From assembly GCA_031378845.1 (NCBI GenBank), contig JANNES010000010.1, positions 34,762 to 98,761 on the forward strand: 64,000 nt of DNA. Reading direction: 5' to 3'. Source of the DNA: JAJNPS01 sp031378845 (GTDB taxonomy: Bacteria; Pseudomonadota; Alphaproteobacteria; Rhodobacterales; Rhodobacteraceae). This document shows, in pieces, positions 8,830-18,190 of the stretch. The position numbers and the translations under genes were made by a program. Within the stretch, counting starts at the first letter, position 1. Every line of letters starts with the position of its first letter. The notes under the pieces are model-generated. The model was not told the origin of the DNA. It saw only the letters and a list, made by a program, of their open reading frames with translations, and did no database searches.

Positions 8830-10035
8830 ATGAGCAAAGTCGTCGTCGTGGGCGCGGGACAGGCCGCCTCGGCCCTTGCTGTCAAGCTGCGCAGTCTGGG
8901 CCACACGGGCGCGATCACGCTTATCGGCGCGGAGACCGCCCCGCCTTACCAGCGTCCCGCGTTGTCCAAGGGGTATCTGTTGGGAGAGATCGGCGAAGAA
9001 CGCCTTTGGCTGCGGTCACCCGAATTCTACACCGAAAATGCGATCACCCTGCGTCTGGGCGCACCGGTGACGGAAATCGACCGCGCCGCGCGGATCGTGA
9101 TGGTCGGCGGCGAGGCGGTGTCTTACGACGATCTTGTCCTTGCGACCGGCTCCATCGCGCGCCAGCTGCCCGCTGCTGTTGGCGGTGCACTGAGCGGCGT
9201 GCATGTGGTGCGCAGCTTGACGGATGTGAACGCCATGAAGCACCGGTTTGTCCCCGGCGCGCGCGTTGTCATCGTGGGCGGTGGATACATCGGGCTGGAA
9301 GGGGCGGCGGTGGCCTCCAAGCTCGGCCTTGATGTCACCGTGATCGAGGCCGCACCGCGCATCCTGCAACGGGTCGCCTCGCCCGAGACGTCCGATTATT
9401 TCCGCGCCTTGCATCGGGCGCATGGCGTGAAAATCCTCGAAGGCGTCGGGCTGGACCGGATTGCTGGTGCGGGCCATGTCTCGGGCGTGCGTCTGGCCGA
9501 TGGCCGTGAACTGCCCGCAGATTTCGTGATCCTCGGCATCGGCATCCGCCCCGCGACGGATCTGGCCGAAGCGGCCGGTCTGACCCTCGACAACGGCATC
9601 GCGACCGATTCGCATGGCCGCACTTCGGACCCGCAAGTCTGGGCAGCGGGGGATTGCGCCTCCTTCCCGTGGAAGGGGGGGCGGCTGCGGCTGGAATCAG
9701 TCGGCAACGCGATTGACCAGGCCGAGGCAGTTGCCGCCAATATCCTCGGGGCAGACACGCCCTATCTGGCACTGCCATGGTTCTGGTCGGATCAATATGA
9801 CTGCAAGCTGCAGATTGCCGGGCTGAACACCGGCTATGACCGCATCGTCACGCGGCAAGGCGAGGCGGACGCGGTGTCGTTCTGGTACTATCGGGGCGAC
9901 ACCCTCCTGGCCGTCGACGCGATGAACGATCCGCGTGCCTATATGGTGGGCAAACGGCTGATCGAGATGGGAAAATCGCCCGACCCCGTGGCGGTTGCGA
10001 ACCTTGAGACCAACCTCAAGGGGCTCTTGAAATGA
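8830..10035 (+). CDS. NAD(P)/FAD-dependent ferredoxin reductase
   Basis: 401-aa flavoprotein of the putidaredoxin/rhodocoxin reductase family. The FAD motif VVVGAGQAASALA is at residues 4-16 and the NAD motif VVIVGGGYIGLEGAA is near 145. The FAD C-terminal signature VWAAGDCASF and the family-typical PYQRPALSKGYLLGE are also present. It passes electrons from NAD(P)H to a [2Fe-2S] ferredoxin serving a P450 or dioxygenase; no such partner is nearby. ATG 8830 has GGAG 7 bp upstream. Divergent from the peroxiredoxin. Confidence 0.9.
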   Translation: MSKVVVVGAGQAASALAVKLRSLGHTGAITLIGAETAPPYQRPALSKGYLLGEIGEERLWLRSPEFYTENAITLRLGAPVTEIDRAARIVMVGGEAVSYDDLVLATGSIARQLPAAVGGALSGVHVVRSLTDVNAMKHRFVPGARVVIVGGGYIGLEGAAVASKLGLDVTVIEAAPRILQRVASPETSDYFRALHRAHGVKILEGVGLDRIAGAGHVSGVRLADGRELPADFVILGIGIRPATDLAEAAGLTLDNGIATDSHGRTSDPQVWAAGDCASFPWKGGRLRLESVGNAIDQAEAVAANILGADTPYLALPWFWSDQYDCKLQIAGLNTGYDRIVTRQGEADAVSFWYYRGDTLLAVDAMNDPRAYMVGKRLIEMGKSPDPVAVANLETNLKGLLK

Positions 10036-10061
10036 CGCTGGCGCGTCGGGCAAGCTGATCC

Positions 10062-10631
10062 ATGGTGATGCGGATCATCGGCGGCGCATCGCGAGGGTTG
10101 CATCTGGCCCCGGTCGGCGAGGGTGACGCACGCGCCCATCTGCGCCCCACATCCGACCGCGTGCGCGAGGCGATCTTCAATCTGTTGATCAATGGCGGCT
10201 ATGGCAATCCGGTAGCCGGCGCGCGGGTGCTGGACCTTTTCGCCGGAACCGGCGCGCTCGGGCTGGAGGCGCTGTCACGCGGTGCCGCCGCCGCCAGTTT
10301 TGTCGATGACGGCGCGGTGGCGGTGGCGCTGATCAAACGCAACATCGCACTGATGCGGGCCGAAGAGCGCGCGCATCTCATCAAGCGCGACGCCACCAAG
10401 CTCGGCGAAAACCGGGCGCCGCGCCATGATCTGGTGTTTGTGGACCCGCCCTATGGCAAAGGTCTGGGCGAGGTGGCACTGGCCCAAGCCCAAGTGATGG
10501 GTTGGCTTACCCCCAACGCGCTGGTCGTCTGGGAAGAAAGCGCCGCCCCTAAAGTGCCCCCCGGCTTTGACACGCTGGACCAGCGGTCTTACGGCGATAC
10601 GGTCGTCACTCTTGCAAAGGCTCCCGCATGA
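10062..10631 (+). CDS. rsmD: 16S rRNA (guanine(966)-N2)-methyltransferase RsmD
   Basis: 189 aa. The SAM-binding segment LDLFAGTGALGLEAL is at residues 57-72 and the catalytic FVDPPYG (NPPY type) at 126-132. The N-terminus MRIIGGASRG and RPTSDRVREAIFN are diagnostic. It methylates G966 of 16S rRNA in the small subunit. Two in-frame ATGs (10062 and 10068) are equally possible; conservation favours 10068. Overlaps the next gene by 4 bp (ATGA). Confidence 0.93.
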   Translation: MVMRIIGGASRGLHLAPVGEGDARAHLRPTSDRVREAIFNLLINGGYGNPVAGARVLDLFAGTGALGLEALSRGAAAASFVDDGAVAVALIKRNIALMRAEERAHLIKRDATKLGENRAPRHDLVFVDPPYGKGLGEVALAQAQVMGWLTPNALVVWEESAAPKVPPGFDTLDQRSYGDTVVTLAKAPA

Positions 10632-11272
10632 CCCCCAAGGCCGTTTTGTTCGACTGCGACGGTGTCGTGGTGGATAGCGAAGGGCCGACCTTCGTGCTGT
10701 TTCAGCAAGAGTTTGCAGCGGCGGGCCTTTTTGTGACGCTTGACGAGCTTGAAACCAACTGGGTCGGGACCACTGCCGAAGTGCTTGCGGCGCGGGCGCG
10801 GTCGATGGGGGCGGACCTGCCGTCGGACTGGGTCAGCGGCTTTTATCAGTGGCTGAACGCGCGCCTTGCCATGGGCGTGCCGCTGATCCCCGACATCGTG
10901 GATGTGCTCGACGCGCTGGATGCGGCGGGCATCCCCTATGCGATGGGCTCCAACGGTCCGATGGCCAAGATGGCGGTGACGCTCGGCCAGCATGGGTTGA
11001 TCGACCGCTTTCGCGGTCACGTCTATTCCGGCCAAGCGCTGGGCAATCCCAAGCCCGCGCCGGATGTCTATCTGCATGCCGCTCGCGCGCTGGGCGTGGC
11101 CCCTGCCGACTGCGTGGTGATCGAAGACAGCACAAGCGGCGCTATCGCCGCGCAGGCAGCGGGCATGCCCTGCTTTGGCTATTCGCCCCATGCCATGAAC
11201 CCCGGCTTGACGGCGGCAGGTGCCACCATTTTCAAACGCATGTCGGAATTGCCCAGCCTGCTTGGCCTTTGA
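10628..11272 (+). CDS. HAD-superfamily hydrolase (beta-phosphoglucomutase-like)
   Basis: 214-aa HAD subfamily IA phosphatase. Motif I is FDCDGVVVDSE with Asp9 as nucleophile and Asp11 as acid/base. Motif II is SNGP around residue 110, the lysine motif is NPKPAPDVY, and motif III is VIEDSTSG. The cap domain is alpha-helical (residues 16-85). The substrate is a small phosphorylated metabolite, not identifiable from sequence. Translationally coupled to rsmD. Confidence 0.88.
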   Translation: MTPKAVLFDCDGVVVDSEGPTFVLFQQEFAAAGLFVTLDELETNWVGTTAEVLAARARSMGADLPSDWVSGFYQWLNARLAMGVPLIPDIVDVLDALDAAGIPYAMGSNGPMAKMAVTLGQHGLIDRFRGHVYSGQALGNPKPAPDVYLHAARALGVAPADCVVIEDSTSGAIAAQAAGMPCFGYSPHAMNPGLTAAGATIFKRMSELPSLLGL

Positions 11273-11417
11273 CAGCGCGTTTTCTCAAACACTGCTTTGG
11301 GGGAGGCCTGCGTGCTGATGGCGCTGGGGCAGGGCCTGCTTTGTTCAAGCGTTTTGCCGTTGATCCGGTGCACCCTCCCAAAGGCAAAACGCAACATAGC
11401 CGCCGATCGCCTGCCTT

Positions 11418-11453
11418 GGTGTGCCTTCAATCGACCCAGGTTGAATGCACACC
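11418..11453. promoter_or_regulatory. Long inverted repeat upstream of fadH
   Basis: Arms GGTGTGCCTTCAA and TTGAATGCACACC are 13 bp each with one mismatch, separated by a 10-bp spacer (TCGACCCAGG). It lies about 70 bp upstream of the fadH start. A further GTGTGCAT copy occurs at 11493-11500, between the repeat and the ribosome-binding site. Length and symmetry fit a dimeric repressor operator, such as a TetR-family fatty-acid regulator. A transcript hairpin is possible, but there is no T-tract. The rest of 11273-11523 shows no gene. Confidence 0.45.
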
Positions 11454-11523
11454 GCTTTCACGTCGCGTCGCGGATGACAACATGCGGTCCCAGTGTGCAT
11501 GCTGCGGCAAAGGAGCCTCTGCC

Positions 11524-13539
11524 ATGACCGCCTACCCGCATCTTTTTCAACCGATCCGTCTTGGCGCTGTGTTGCTGCCCAATCGCGTACTGATGGGGGC
11601 CATGCATACCGGCCTCGAAGAGCGGGGAGACTGGCACCGCGTTGCCGAGTTTTATGCCACCCGTGCGCGCGGCGGGGTGGGCTTGATCGTGACGGGCGGC
11701 ATGGCCCCCAATGCCGAAGGTGGCGTCTTTCCTGGTGCTGCGGGGCTGTTCACGGCCCGCGACATCGCCAACCACCGGATCGTCACGGCGCGCGTCCGCG
11801 ATGCCGGCGGGCGGATCGCGATGCAGATCCTGCATGCCGGGCGGTATGCCTATTCCAAGGATTGCGTGGCACCCTCGGCGATCAGATCCCCGATCTCGCC
11901 GTTTGCCCCGCGCGAACTGGACGCCGCAGACATCGAAAAACAGATCAGTGACATGGTGACTGCCGCGATGCGCGCGCAAGAGGCGGGCTATGACGGGGTC
12001 GAGGTGATGGGGTCCGAGGGCTATTTCATCAACCAGTTCCTTGTCACCCACACCAATCGGCGCAGTGATGACTGGGGCGGGTCCCACGCCAACCGGATGC
12101 GCCTGCCGGTGGCGGTTGTGGCCCGTATCCGCAAGGCGGTCGGTACCGATTTCGTGCTGATCTACCGGATATCGCTGATCGACCTGATCCCCGATGGTTC
12201 CAGCTGGGACGAGGTGATGACCTTGGCCCGCGCGGTTCAGGCGGCGGGGGCGGATGTGCTCAATTCCGGCATTGGCTGGCATGAGGCGCGGATCCCCACG
12301 ATTGCGACCTCGGTTCCGCGCGCCGGATTTGCCGACCTGACGGCTCGGTTGCGCAGCGCAGTCTTTATCCCCGTGATCGCCTCTAACCGGATCAACCATC
12401 CCGATGTTGCCGAGGCGATCCTTGCGGCGGGGCAGGCGGACATGGTGTCGCTTGCGCGGCCCTTCCTGGCCGATCCCGATTTCGTGGCCAAGGCGGGGTC
12501 CGGGCGGGCGGCAGAGATCGCGCCCTGCATCGCGTGCAACCAGGCGTGCCTCGATCATACCTTTGCAGGCAAGATCAGCTCTTGCCTTGTCAATCCGCGC
12601 GCCTGTGCCGAGACGGAGCTTGCCTATGCACCAACCGCCCGGCCCAAGCGCGTTGTCGTGGTCGGGGCTGGGCCGGCGGGCATGATGGCGGCATTGGTCG
12701 CGGCCGAGCGGGGGCACAAAGTCACCCTCTTTGAGGCATCCGATGAGGTCGGCGGCCAGTTGCGGCTGGCCTGCAAGGTGCCGGGCAAGGAAGAGTTTCA
12801 CGGACTGGTGCAATGGTTCGCGACGATGCTTGCCAAGCATGGCGTCGAGGTCCGCTTGCACATCTCAGCAACTCCGGCGGCACTGGCGGGCTTTGACGAG
12901 ACGATCCTTGCGACCGGGGTCCTGCCACGCGACCCCCGGATCCCTTTGACCGGCGGTGCGCAGCTCTTGCGCTACCTGGACGTGCTGCAAGGTGCGCCGG
13001 TGGGGCGTCGCGTCGCGATCGTGGGGGCGGGTGGCATCGGGTTTGATGTCGCGGAGTATCTGGTCCAATCAGGTCCGAGCCCAACGCTGGATGTCGCGAT
13101 GTGGCGGCACGAATGGGGGATGGTTACCCCAAGCGAGGCGCGCGGCGGACTTGCCCCCCAAGGTGCCCGTCCCCCTCCCCCAGCCCGCGAGATCTGGCTT
13201 TTGCAGCGCAAAGCAGAAAAGCCGGGGCGGGGTCTGGGCAAGACCACCGGTTGGATTCACCGCATGCGCCTTGCGCAGCGCGGCGTGCGGATGTGGGGCG
13301 GCGTGGGATACGAGGCGGTCACCGATGATGGCCTGATGATCAGCCGCGATGGCCAGCGGCAATTGCTGGCGGTCGACACGGTGGTGCTCTGCGCCGGGCA
13401 GGAACCACAACGCCGCCTGGCCGATCAGCTGACGGCACTTGGTCACAGGTATCATCTGATCGGTGGGGCGGAGCACGCCACAGAGCTGGACGCAAAGCGC
13501 GCGATCGATCAGGGCGCGCGCCTGGCGGCGATGCTTTAG
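11524..13539 (+). CDS. fadH: 2,4-dienoyl-CoA reductase (NADPH), FadH type
   Basis: 671 aa, the length of E. coli FadH (672). An N-terminal old-yellow-enzyme FMN barrel (residues 1-330) is followed by a [4Fe-4S] motif CIACNQAC...C at Cys335, 338, 342 and 354. A C-terminal FAD/NADPH-binding module has VVVVGAGPAGMMAAL (about 380) and VAIVGAGGIGFDVAEYL (about 500). It reduces 2,4-dienoyl-CoA during beta-oxidation of polyunsaturated fatty acids. ATG 11524 has AAGGAG 10 bp upstream. Related NADH:flavin oxidoreductases acting on other enones cannot be fully excluded. Confidence 0.88.
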   Translation: MTAYPHLFQPIRLGAVLLPNRVLMGAMHTGLEERGDWHRVAEFYATRARGGVGLIVTGGMAPNAEGGVFPGAAGLFTARDIANHRIVTARVRDAGGRIAMQILHAGRYAYSKDCVAPSAIRSPISPFAPRELDAADIEKQISDMVTAAMRAQEAGYDGVEVMGSEGYFINQFLVTHTNRRSDDWGGSHANRMRLPVAVVARIRKAVGTDFVLIYRISLIDLIPDGSSWDEVMTLARAVQAAGADVLNSGIGWHEARIPTIATSVPRAGFADLTARLRSAVFIPVIASNRINHPDVAEAILAAGQADMVSLARPFLADPDFVAKAGSGRAAEIAPCIACNQACLDHTFAGKISSCLVNPRACAETELAYAPTARPKRVVVVGAGPAGMMAALVAAERGHKVTLFEASDEVGGQLRLACKVPGKEEFHGLVQWFATMLAKHGVEVRLHISATPAALAGFDETILATGVLPRDPRIPLTGGAQLLRYLDVLQGAPVGRRVAIVGAGGIGFDVAEYLVQSGPSPTLDVAMWRHEWGMVTPSEARGGLAPQGARPPPPAREIWLLQRKAEKPGRGLGKTTGWIHRMRLAQRGVRMWGGVGYEAVTDDGLMISRDGQRQLLAVDTVVLCAGQEPQRRLADQLTALGHRYHLIGGAEHATELDAKRAIDQGARLAAML

Positions 13540-13565
13540 CCGCCAGACGCGGTCACTGGCCAGGT

Positions 13566-14183
13566 TCAAAGATCGAGTTCGGTCGCAATGTCGCCGATGA
13601 TGCAGTCGTGGCCCACCTGCCGGTCGGATCCTTCGGGATCATCACGGATCGGGTCTTCGCCCGCCGCGATCAGCATTGCCGGGGAGGCGGGGGACCACAG
13701 GCCGAGGACGTTGACGTGCCAGCCGGGGGTGACGTTGGTACAGATCACACCCGGGATGCGGGCGGCCAGTTTGCTGCCATCCGGGACGATGGCGCGGGCG
13801 GGAGGGGCCAGATCGCCGTCGCCCATCGTGATCAGGTGGACCTTTGGCAAGCGCGCCAAGCTGTCATTGTGTCGCGCTTGGCCGAGGGCAGGATCGAGTG
13901 TGATGACGCAGGTCAGGCGCGGGACGGTCACGTCGGCTTGGAACGTGGCGGGCTGGGCGTGCCGGTCAATGCCGCCGCTCGCTATGATGACGCGTTTCGA
14001 AACATGCTCGCCTGAGCGGTCGCAGTAGGCGGTGCGGGCGTCAGCGTCCAAGCGCGCACCGCCCGCGGCAAAGGCGGCCGCCCCGCAAGGCGAAAAGCCA
14101 AGGTCGGTGATATGGGCGGTGTCGATGGTGACGGTTGCGATCAGGGCGGCCAGATCTTGGGTGCGGTCAACGATGTGGGGCAC
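13566..14183 (-). pseudogene. Remnant of a COG4188 dienelactone-hydrolase-like alpha/beta-hydrolase
   Basis: A 205-codon frame that resembles only the C-terminal two-thirds of a predicted dienelactone hydrolase. The nucleophile elbow region is GFSPCGAAAFAAGGARLD, where the family has GFSxGG...AGARLD. VITLDPALGQA matches the acid-side block, and WHVNVLGLWSP is close to the usual GHFxFLG. The open frame begins only at a GTG (14183) just ahead of VDRTQDLAALI, without a ribosome-binding site. The upstream 230 bp has stops in this frame and cannot hold the normal N-terminus before smc. The GxSxG second glycine is Cys, so function is probably lost. Confidence 0.55.
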
Positions 14184-14461
14184 CGGGCGGGGCTTCTGTC
14201 GCCCGATGCAGCACCCGGATGCGCGCAGGGGCCAGCATGACCGAGGCGATGCCGTGCGCCGGTTCCAACACGAAGTCGAACGTCAACCGGGCGTTTCTGC
14301 GGGTTATAGGGATGGCCCCCAAGAACCGGCTCAAGACCAACGCATTTCAAGATGTTGGGGATAAGGTGCCGGATTTGGCCAGATGATGGGGCCTTGGGTT
14401 GACTCAACGCGCCCTAGGCAAGACGATAGCGCTGGGATACGGGAATCATCGGGACCACCAG

Positions 14462-17400
14462 GTGCGTTTTACCAAGCTACGGCTCAACGGCTTCAAAAGC
14501 TTTGTCGACCCGACGGATCTGGTGATCCATCAGGGTCTGACGGGTGTTGTCGGTCCCAATGGTTGCGGCAAGTCGAACCTGTTGGAGGCGCTGCGCTGGG
14601 TGATGGGCGAAAACCGTCCCACCGCGATGCGCGGTGACGGCATGGAGGATGTGATCTTTAACGGCGCCGCTACGCGCGGGGCACGGCACTTTGCCGAGGT
14701 GGCGCTGGTGATCGACAATTCCGAACGGCTGGCACCCTCTGGTTTCAACGAGGCCGATCAGATCGAGATCGTGCGCCGGATCACCCGCGACATCGGATCG
14801 GCCTACAAGACCAACGGCAAGGAGGCGCGCGCGCGCGATGTCCAAATGCTGTTTGCCGATGCCTCGACCGGCTCGCATTCACCCGCGCTCGTGCGACAGG
14901 GGCAGATCTCGGAGTTGATCAACGCGCGGCCCAAGTCGCGGCGGCGGATCTTGGAAGAGGCCGCCGGCATCTCGGGGCTTTATCAGCGTCGCCACGAGGC
15001 CGAACTGAAACTGCAATCGACTGAGGTGAATCTGGCGCGCATCGACGATGTTCTGGAAAGTCTGGCCCAGCAGTTGTCGGTATTGGTGCGGCAGGCCAAA
15101 CAGGCCGAACGCTACCGCGAGATTGCCGATGAATTGCGCCGTTGCGAGGGCATGCTGTTGTACCGTCTGTGGCGCGAGGCGGATGTCGTGCATGCCGAGG
15201 CCGAAGTGGCCCTGCGCGGCAGTCTTTTGCACACCTCGCAGGTCGAGGCGGTGGCGCGCGCGGTGATGGCCCGGCGAAATGAGGCCGAGGAGAGCCTGCC
15301 CCCGTTGAGGGAAGAAGAGGCGGTTGCGGGTGCCATCTTGCAACGCCTGCAACTGCAGCGCGATGCCTTGACGGACGAAGAACAGCGCGCGGCGGCCGTC
15401 ATTGCGACCTTGACCGCCCGCGATATCCAATTGGCCAACGACATGGCGCGCGAGGCCGGGCTGAACCGCGACGCCGGTGAGACGATCAGCCAGCTGGAAT
15501 GGGAGTTGGATCAGCTGGCCAAAGGTGCCGAAGGCCATGAGGCACGGCTGGCTGGGGCCGCCGAGATCGCCGCGTTCTCCGCCGCTGAACTCAGCGGTCG
15601 CGAAAGCGGGCTCAGCACGGTGACCGAAGACACCGCGCGGCTTGCCGCCCGTCACCAATCCGCGATCCGTCTGATCGGCGACACCCGCCAAAGTCTGGAG
15701 CGCGCCCAGACCGAAACAGACCGCGTGCGTCGCGCCGAGGCTGAGGCCCGCGCAAGCCTTGCAACTGCAAGCGCGGCGGAAGCGCGCTCTGAAGCGGACC
15801 TTGCCGAGGCGCAAGCTTTGCTACAGGCAACCGAGACCGCGCTGGTCGAGGCGGAAACCGCGCGCAGCGATACCCAGGTCCGCGAAGCAGAGGCCCGCGC
15901 CCGCCGCTCTGGGGCTGAGGGCGAGGCCAACGCGATGCGCGCCGAAGTGGAGGCGCTGGCCCGGCTGGTGGAGCGCGAGGCGCGGGTTGGCTCGCAGCTT
16001 CTGGACCGGTTGGAGGTGACGCCCGGCTATGAAAAGGCGCTGGGTGCGGCGCTGGCCGATGATCTGCGTGCGCCCCTCATCGAGGGCAATCAGCGCACTG
16101 GCTGGGTGGCGTTGGCGGCCTATGCGACTGACCAGAGCCTGCCCGATGGGGTTGAGCCGCTGTCGGCGCGCGTGGCTGCTCAGCCAGTCTTGCAACGCCG
16201 CTTGTCGCAGGTCGGGCTGGTTGCCCGCGACAAGGCGCGCGCCTTGCAGGGCGATCTGCGTCCCGGTCAGCGCCTCGTCAGCCGCGAGGGCGATCTCTGG
16301 CGCTGGGATGGCTATTCCTCTGCCGCCGAGGATGCCACGTCCACCGCCGCTCTGCGGCTGGAGCAGTTGAACCGGCTGGTCGTGCTGAAACGCGATCTGG
16401 AGGATGCGACCGCCCGGGCGGCGGGGGCCTTGCAGGCGCATGATGCATTGCAGGCACGCCTTGCCGATCTGACCCGCGCCGATCAGATGGCCCGTGAGGC
16501 CCGTCGCGCCGCCGATCAGCGCCTGTCCGAAGCGCAGCGCGCCCTGTCGCGCGTGCAGGCAGACAAATCCGTGGCGGGCGGCAAGCTCGAGGCCGCCGAG
16601 ATGGCCGCTTTGCGGTTTCAGGCCGAGGCGGCGGACGCCCGCACCCGTCTGGCCGAGGCGGAGGCGGGCTTGGCTGGACTGGCGGACCTCGACGCGGCCC
16701 GCGCGATGGTCGATGCCGCCAAGATCGCGGTCGAGGCGGCGCGGTTGACCATGCTGACGCGCCGCTCTGCGCATGACGAACTTCGTCGTGAGGGCGATGC
16801 GCGGCTTCGGCGCAAGCAGGACGCGACGACCGATCTTTCAGGCTGGCGGCACCGGCAGCAGACAGCTGCCAAACGCAGCGAAGAACTGGCAGAGCGCCAC
16901 AGCGCGACCGAGGCGGAACTTACCCGCGCTCTGGCGGTCCCGGCGGAATTGTCGGCGCGTCGCCTGCAGATGGCCGACGCGATCGAGGTCGCCGAGGCCC
17001 GCCGCCGCAAGGCCGCCGACGTGCTGGCCGAGGGTGAGGCCGCGTTGCGCTCAGCGCAGGACCACGAACGCCAGGCCGACCGCGCCGCCGGTGAGGCGCG
17101 TGAGGCCCGCGCCCGCGACCAGGCGCGTATCGAGGCCGCCCTTGCCGCCACGGAGCTTGCTGGCGAACGTATCCGCCAAGAGGCCGAATGCGAGCCACCC
17201 GAGCTTTTGATCCGCCTGCGCGCCGATCCCGACAACATGCCCGATGCCGCGCATCTTGAGACCGAAGTGGGCCGCCTGCGCCGTCAGCGCGAGGCGCTGG
17301 GTGCCGTCAACCTGCGCGCGGCCGAGGATGCCCAGGCGGTCGAGGCGGAATATGACGCGCTGGCCACCGAAAAGGTCGATCTGGAAGAGGCCGTCAAGAA

Positions 17401-17917
17401 ACTGCGCGCCGGGATCGCGGGGCTGAACCGCGAAGGGCGTGAGCGTCTTTTGACCGCATTCGAGCAGGTGAACGCGAATTTCTCGACGCTGTTCACCCAT
17501 CTTTTCGGCGGGGGCGAGGCGCGTCTGGTGATGGTGGAAAGCGACGATCCGCTGGAGGCGGGGCTAGAGATCATGTGCCAGCCGCCCGGCAAGCGCCTCT
17601 CGACGCTGAGCCTGTTGTCCGGGGGTGAGCAGACGCTGACGGCGCTTGCGCTGATCTTTGCCGTGTTCTTGGCCAATCCGGCACCGATCTGCGTGCTGGA
17701 TGAGGTGGATGCGCCGCTGGACGACGCCAACGTCACGCGGTTCTGCGATCTTCTGGACGAGATGACGCGCCGGACCGACACGCGGTTCCTGATCATCACC
17801 CATCATGCGGTCACGATGTCGCGCATGGACCGCCTTTACGGGGTCACGATGGCCGAGCAGGGCGTCAGCCAATTGGTCAGCGTGGATCTCAAGCGCGCCG
17901 AGGCTTTGGTGGCCTGA
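14462..17917 (+). CDS. smc: Chromosome segregation protein SMC
   Basis: 1151-aa SMC ATPase of the bacterial condensin. The N-terminal head begins VRFTKLRLNGFKSF with Walker A GPNGCGKSN. Two long Ala/Glu/Arg-rich coiled coils flank a hinge around residues 510-650 (VTPGYEKALGAALADDL). The C-terminal head has signature LSLLSGGEQTLTALAL and Walker B ICVLDEVDAPLDDANV. The GTG at 14462 is preferred over an in-frame upstream start at 14399 because homologues begin MRFT; a GGGA lies upstream. It acts with ScpA/ScpB, which are not in this window. Confidence 0.95.
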   Translation: MRFTKLRLNGFKSFVDPTDLVIHQGLTGVVGPNGCGKSNLLEALRWVMGENRPTAMRGDGMEDVIFNGAATRGARHFAEVALVIDNSERLAPSGFNEADQIEIVRRITRDIGSAYKTNGKEARARDVQMLFADASTGSHSPALVRQGQISELINARPKSRRRILEEAAGISGLYQRRHEAELKLQSTEVNLARIDDVLESLAQQLSVLVRQAKQAERYREIADELRRCEGMLLYRLWREADVVHAEAEVALRGSLLHTSQVEAVARAVMARRNEAEESLPPLREEEAVAGAILQRLQLQRDALTDEEQRAAAVIATLTARDIQLANDMAREAGLNRDAGETISQLEWELDQLAKGAEGHEARLAGAAEIAAFSAAELSGRESGLSTVTEDTARLAARHQSAIRLIGDTRQSLERAQTETDRVRRAEAEARASLATASAAEARSEADLAEAQALLQATETALVEAETARSDTQVREAEARARRSGAEGEANAMRAEVEALARLVEREARVGSQLLDRLEVTPGYEKALGAALADDLRAPLIEGNQRTGWVALAAYATDQSLPDGVEPLSARVAAQPVLQRRLSQVGLVARDKARALQGDLRPGQRLVSREGDLWRWDGYSSAAEDATSTAALRLEQLNRLVVLKRDLEDATARAAGALQAHDALQARLADLTRADQMAREARRAADQRLSEAQRALSRVQADKSVAGGKLEAAEMAALRFQAEAADARTRLAEAEAGLAGLADLDAARAMVDAAKIAVEAARLTMLTRRSAHDELRREGDARLRRKQDATTDLSGWRHRQQTAAKRSEELAERHSATEAELTRALAVPAELSARRLQMADAIEVAEARRRKAADVLAEGEAALRSAQDHERQADRAAGEAREARARDQARIEAALAATELAGERIRQEAECEPPELLIRLRADPDNMPDAAHLETEVGRLRRQREALGAVNLRAAEDAQAVEAEYDALATEKVDLEEAVKKLRAGIAGLNREGRERLLTAFEQVNANFSTLFTHLFGGGEARLVMVESDDPLEAGLEIMCQPPGKRLSTLSLLSGGEQTLTALALIFAVFLANPAPICVLDEVDAPLDDANVTRFCDLLDEMTRRTDTRFLIITHHAVTMSRMDRLYGVTMAEQGVSQLVSVDLKRAEALVA

Positions 17918-17991
17918 CCTTACGGCTAACGCGAAATTAACCTGATTCGATCAGAACAGGACGTGAACGAATGCGTTTTGTGAGGTCTTCG

Positions 17992-18111
17992 ATGAACAGC
18001 TATGTTGCCATGATGACGGTCGCGGTCTTTATCGGTTGGGCACAAGACGGCATGGACCGCCAAGGTGCCGGATCGTGGCACCGCGCGCCGCTGATCTCTA
18101 CCCTGCAGTAG
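17992..18111 (+). CDS. Possible 39-aa small membrane protein
   Basis: A short frame after smc with ATG 17992 and GAGG 6 bp upstream. It encodes one hydrophobic segment (YVAMMTVAVFIGWAQ) and a short polar tail. An in-frame ATG at 17971 would give 46 aa. There is no recognised family. It could be a genuine small peptide or chance; the good ribosome-binding site is the main support. Confidence 0.3.
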   Translation: MNSYVAMMTVAVFIGWAQDGMDRQGAGSWHRAPLISTLQ

Positions 18112-18190
18112 CTGCCGACGTGTCTTGCGTGGCTTGGGTCGGCACAGTCGCGCGTCGCCCCAAGGCAGGCCCGATCGCGACTCGGGCCAC

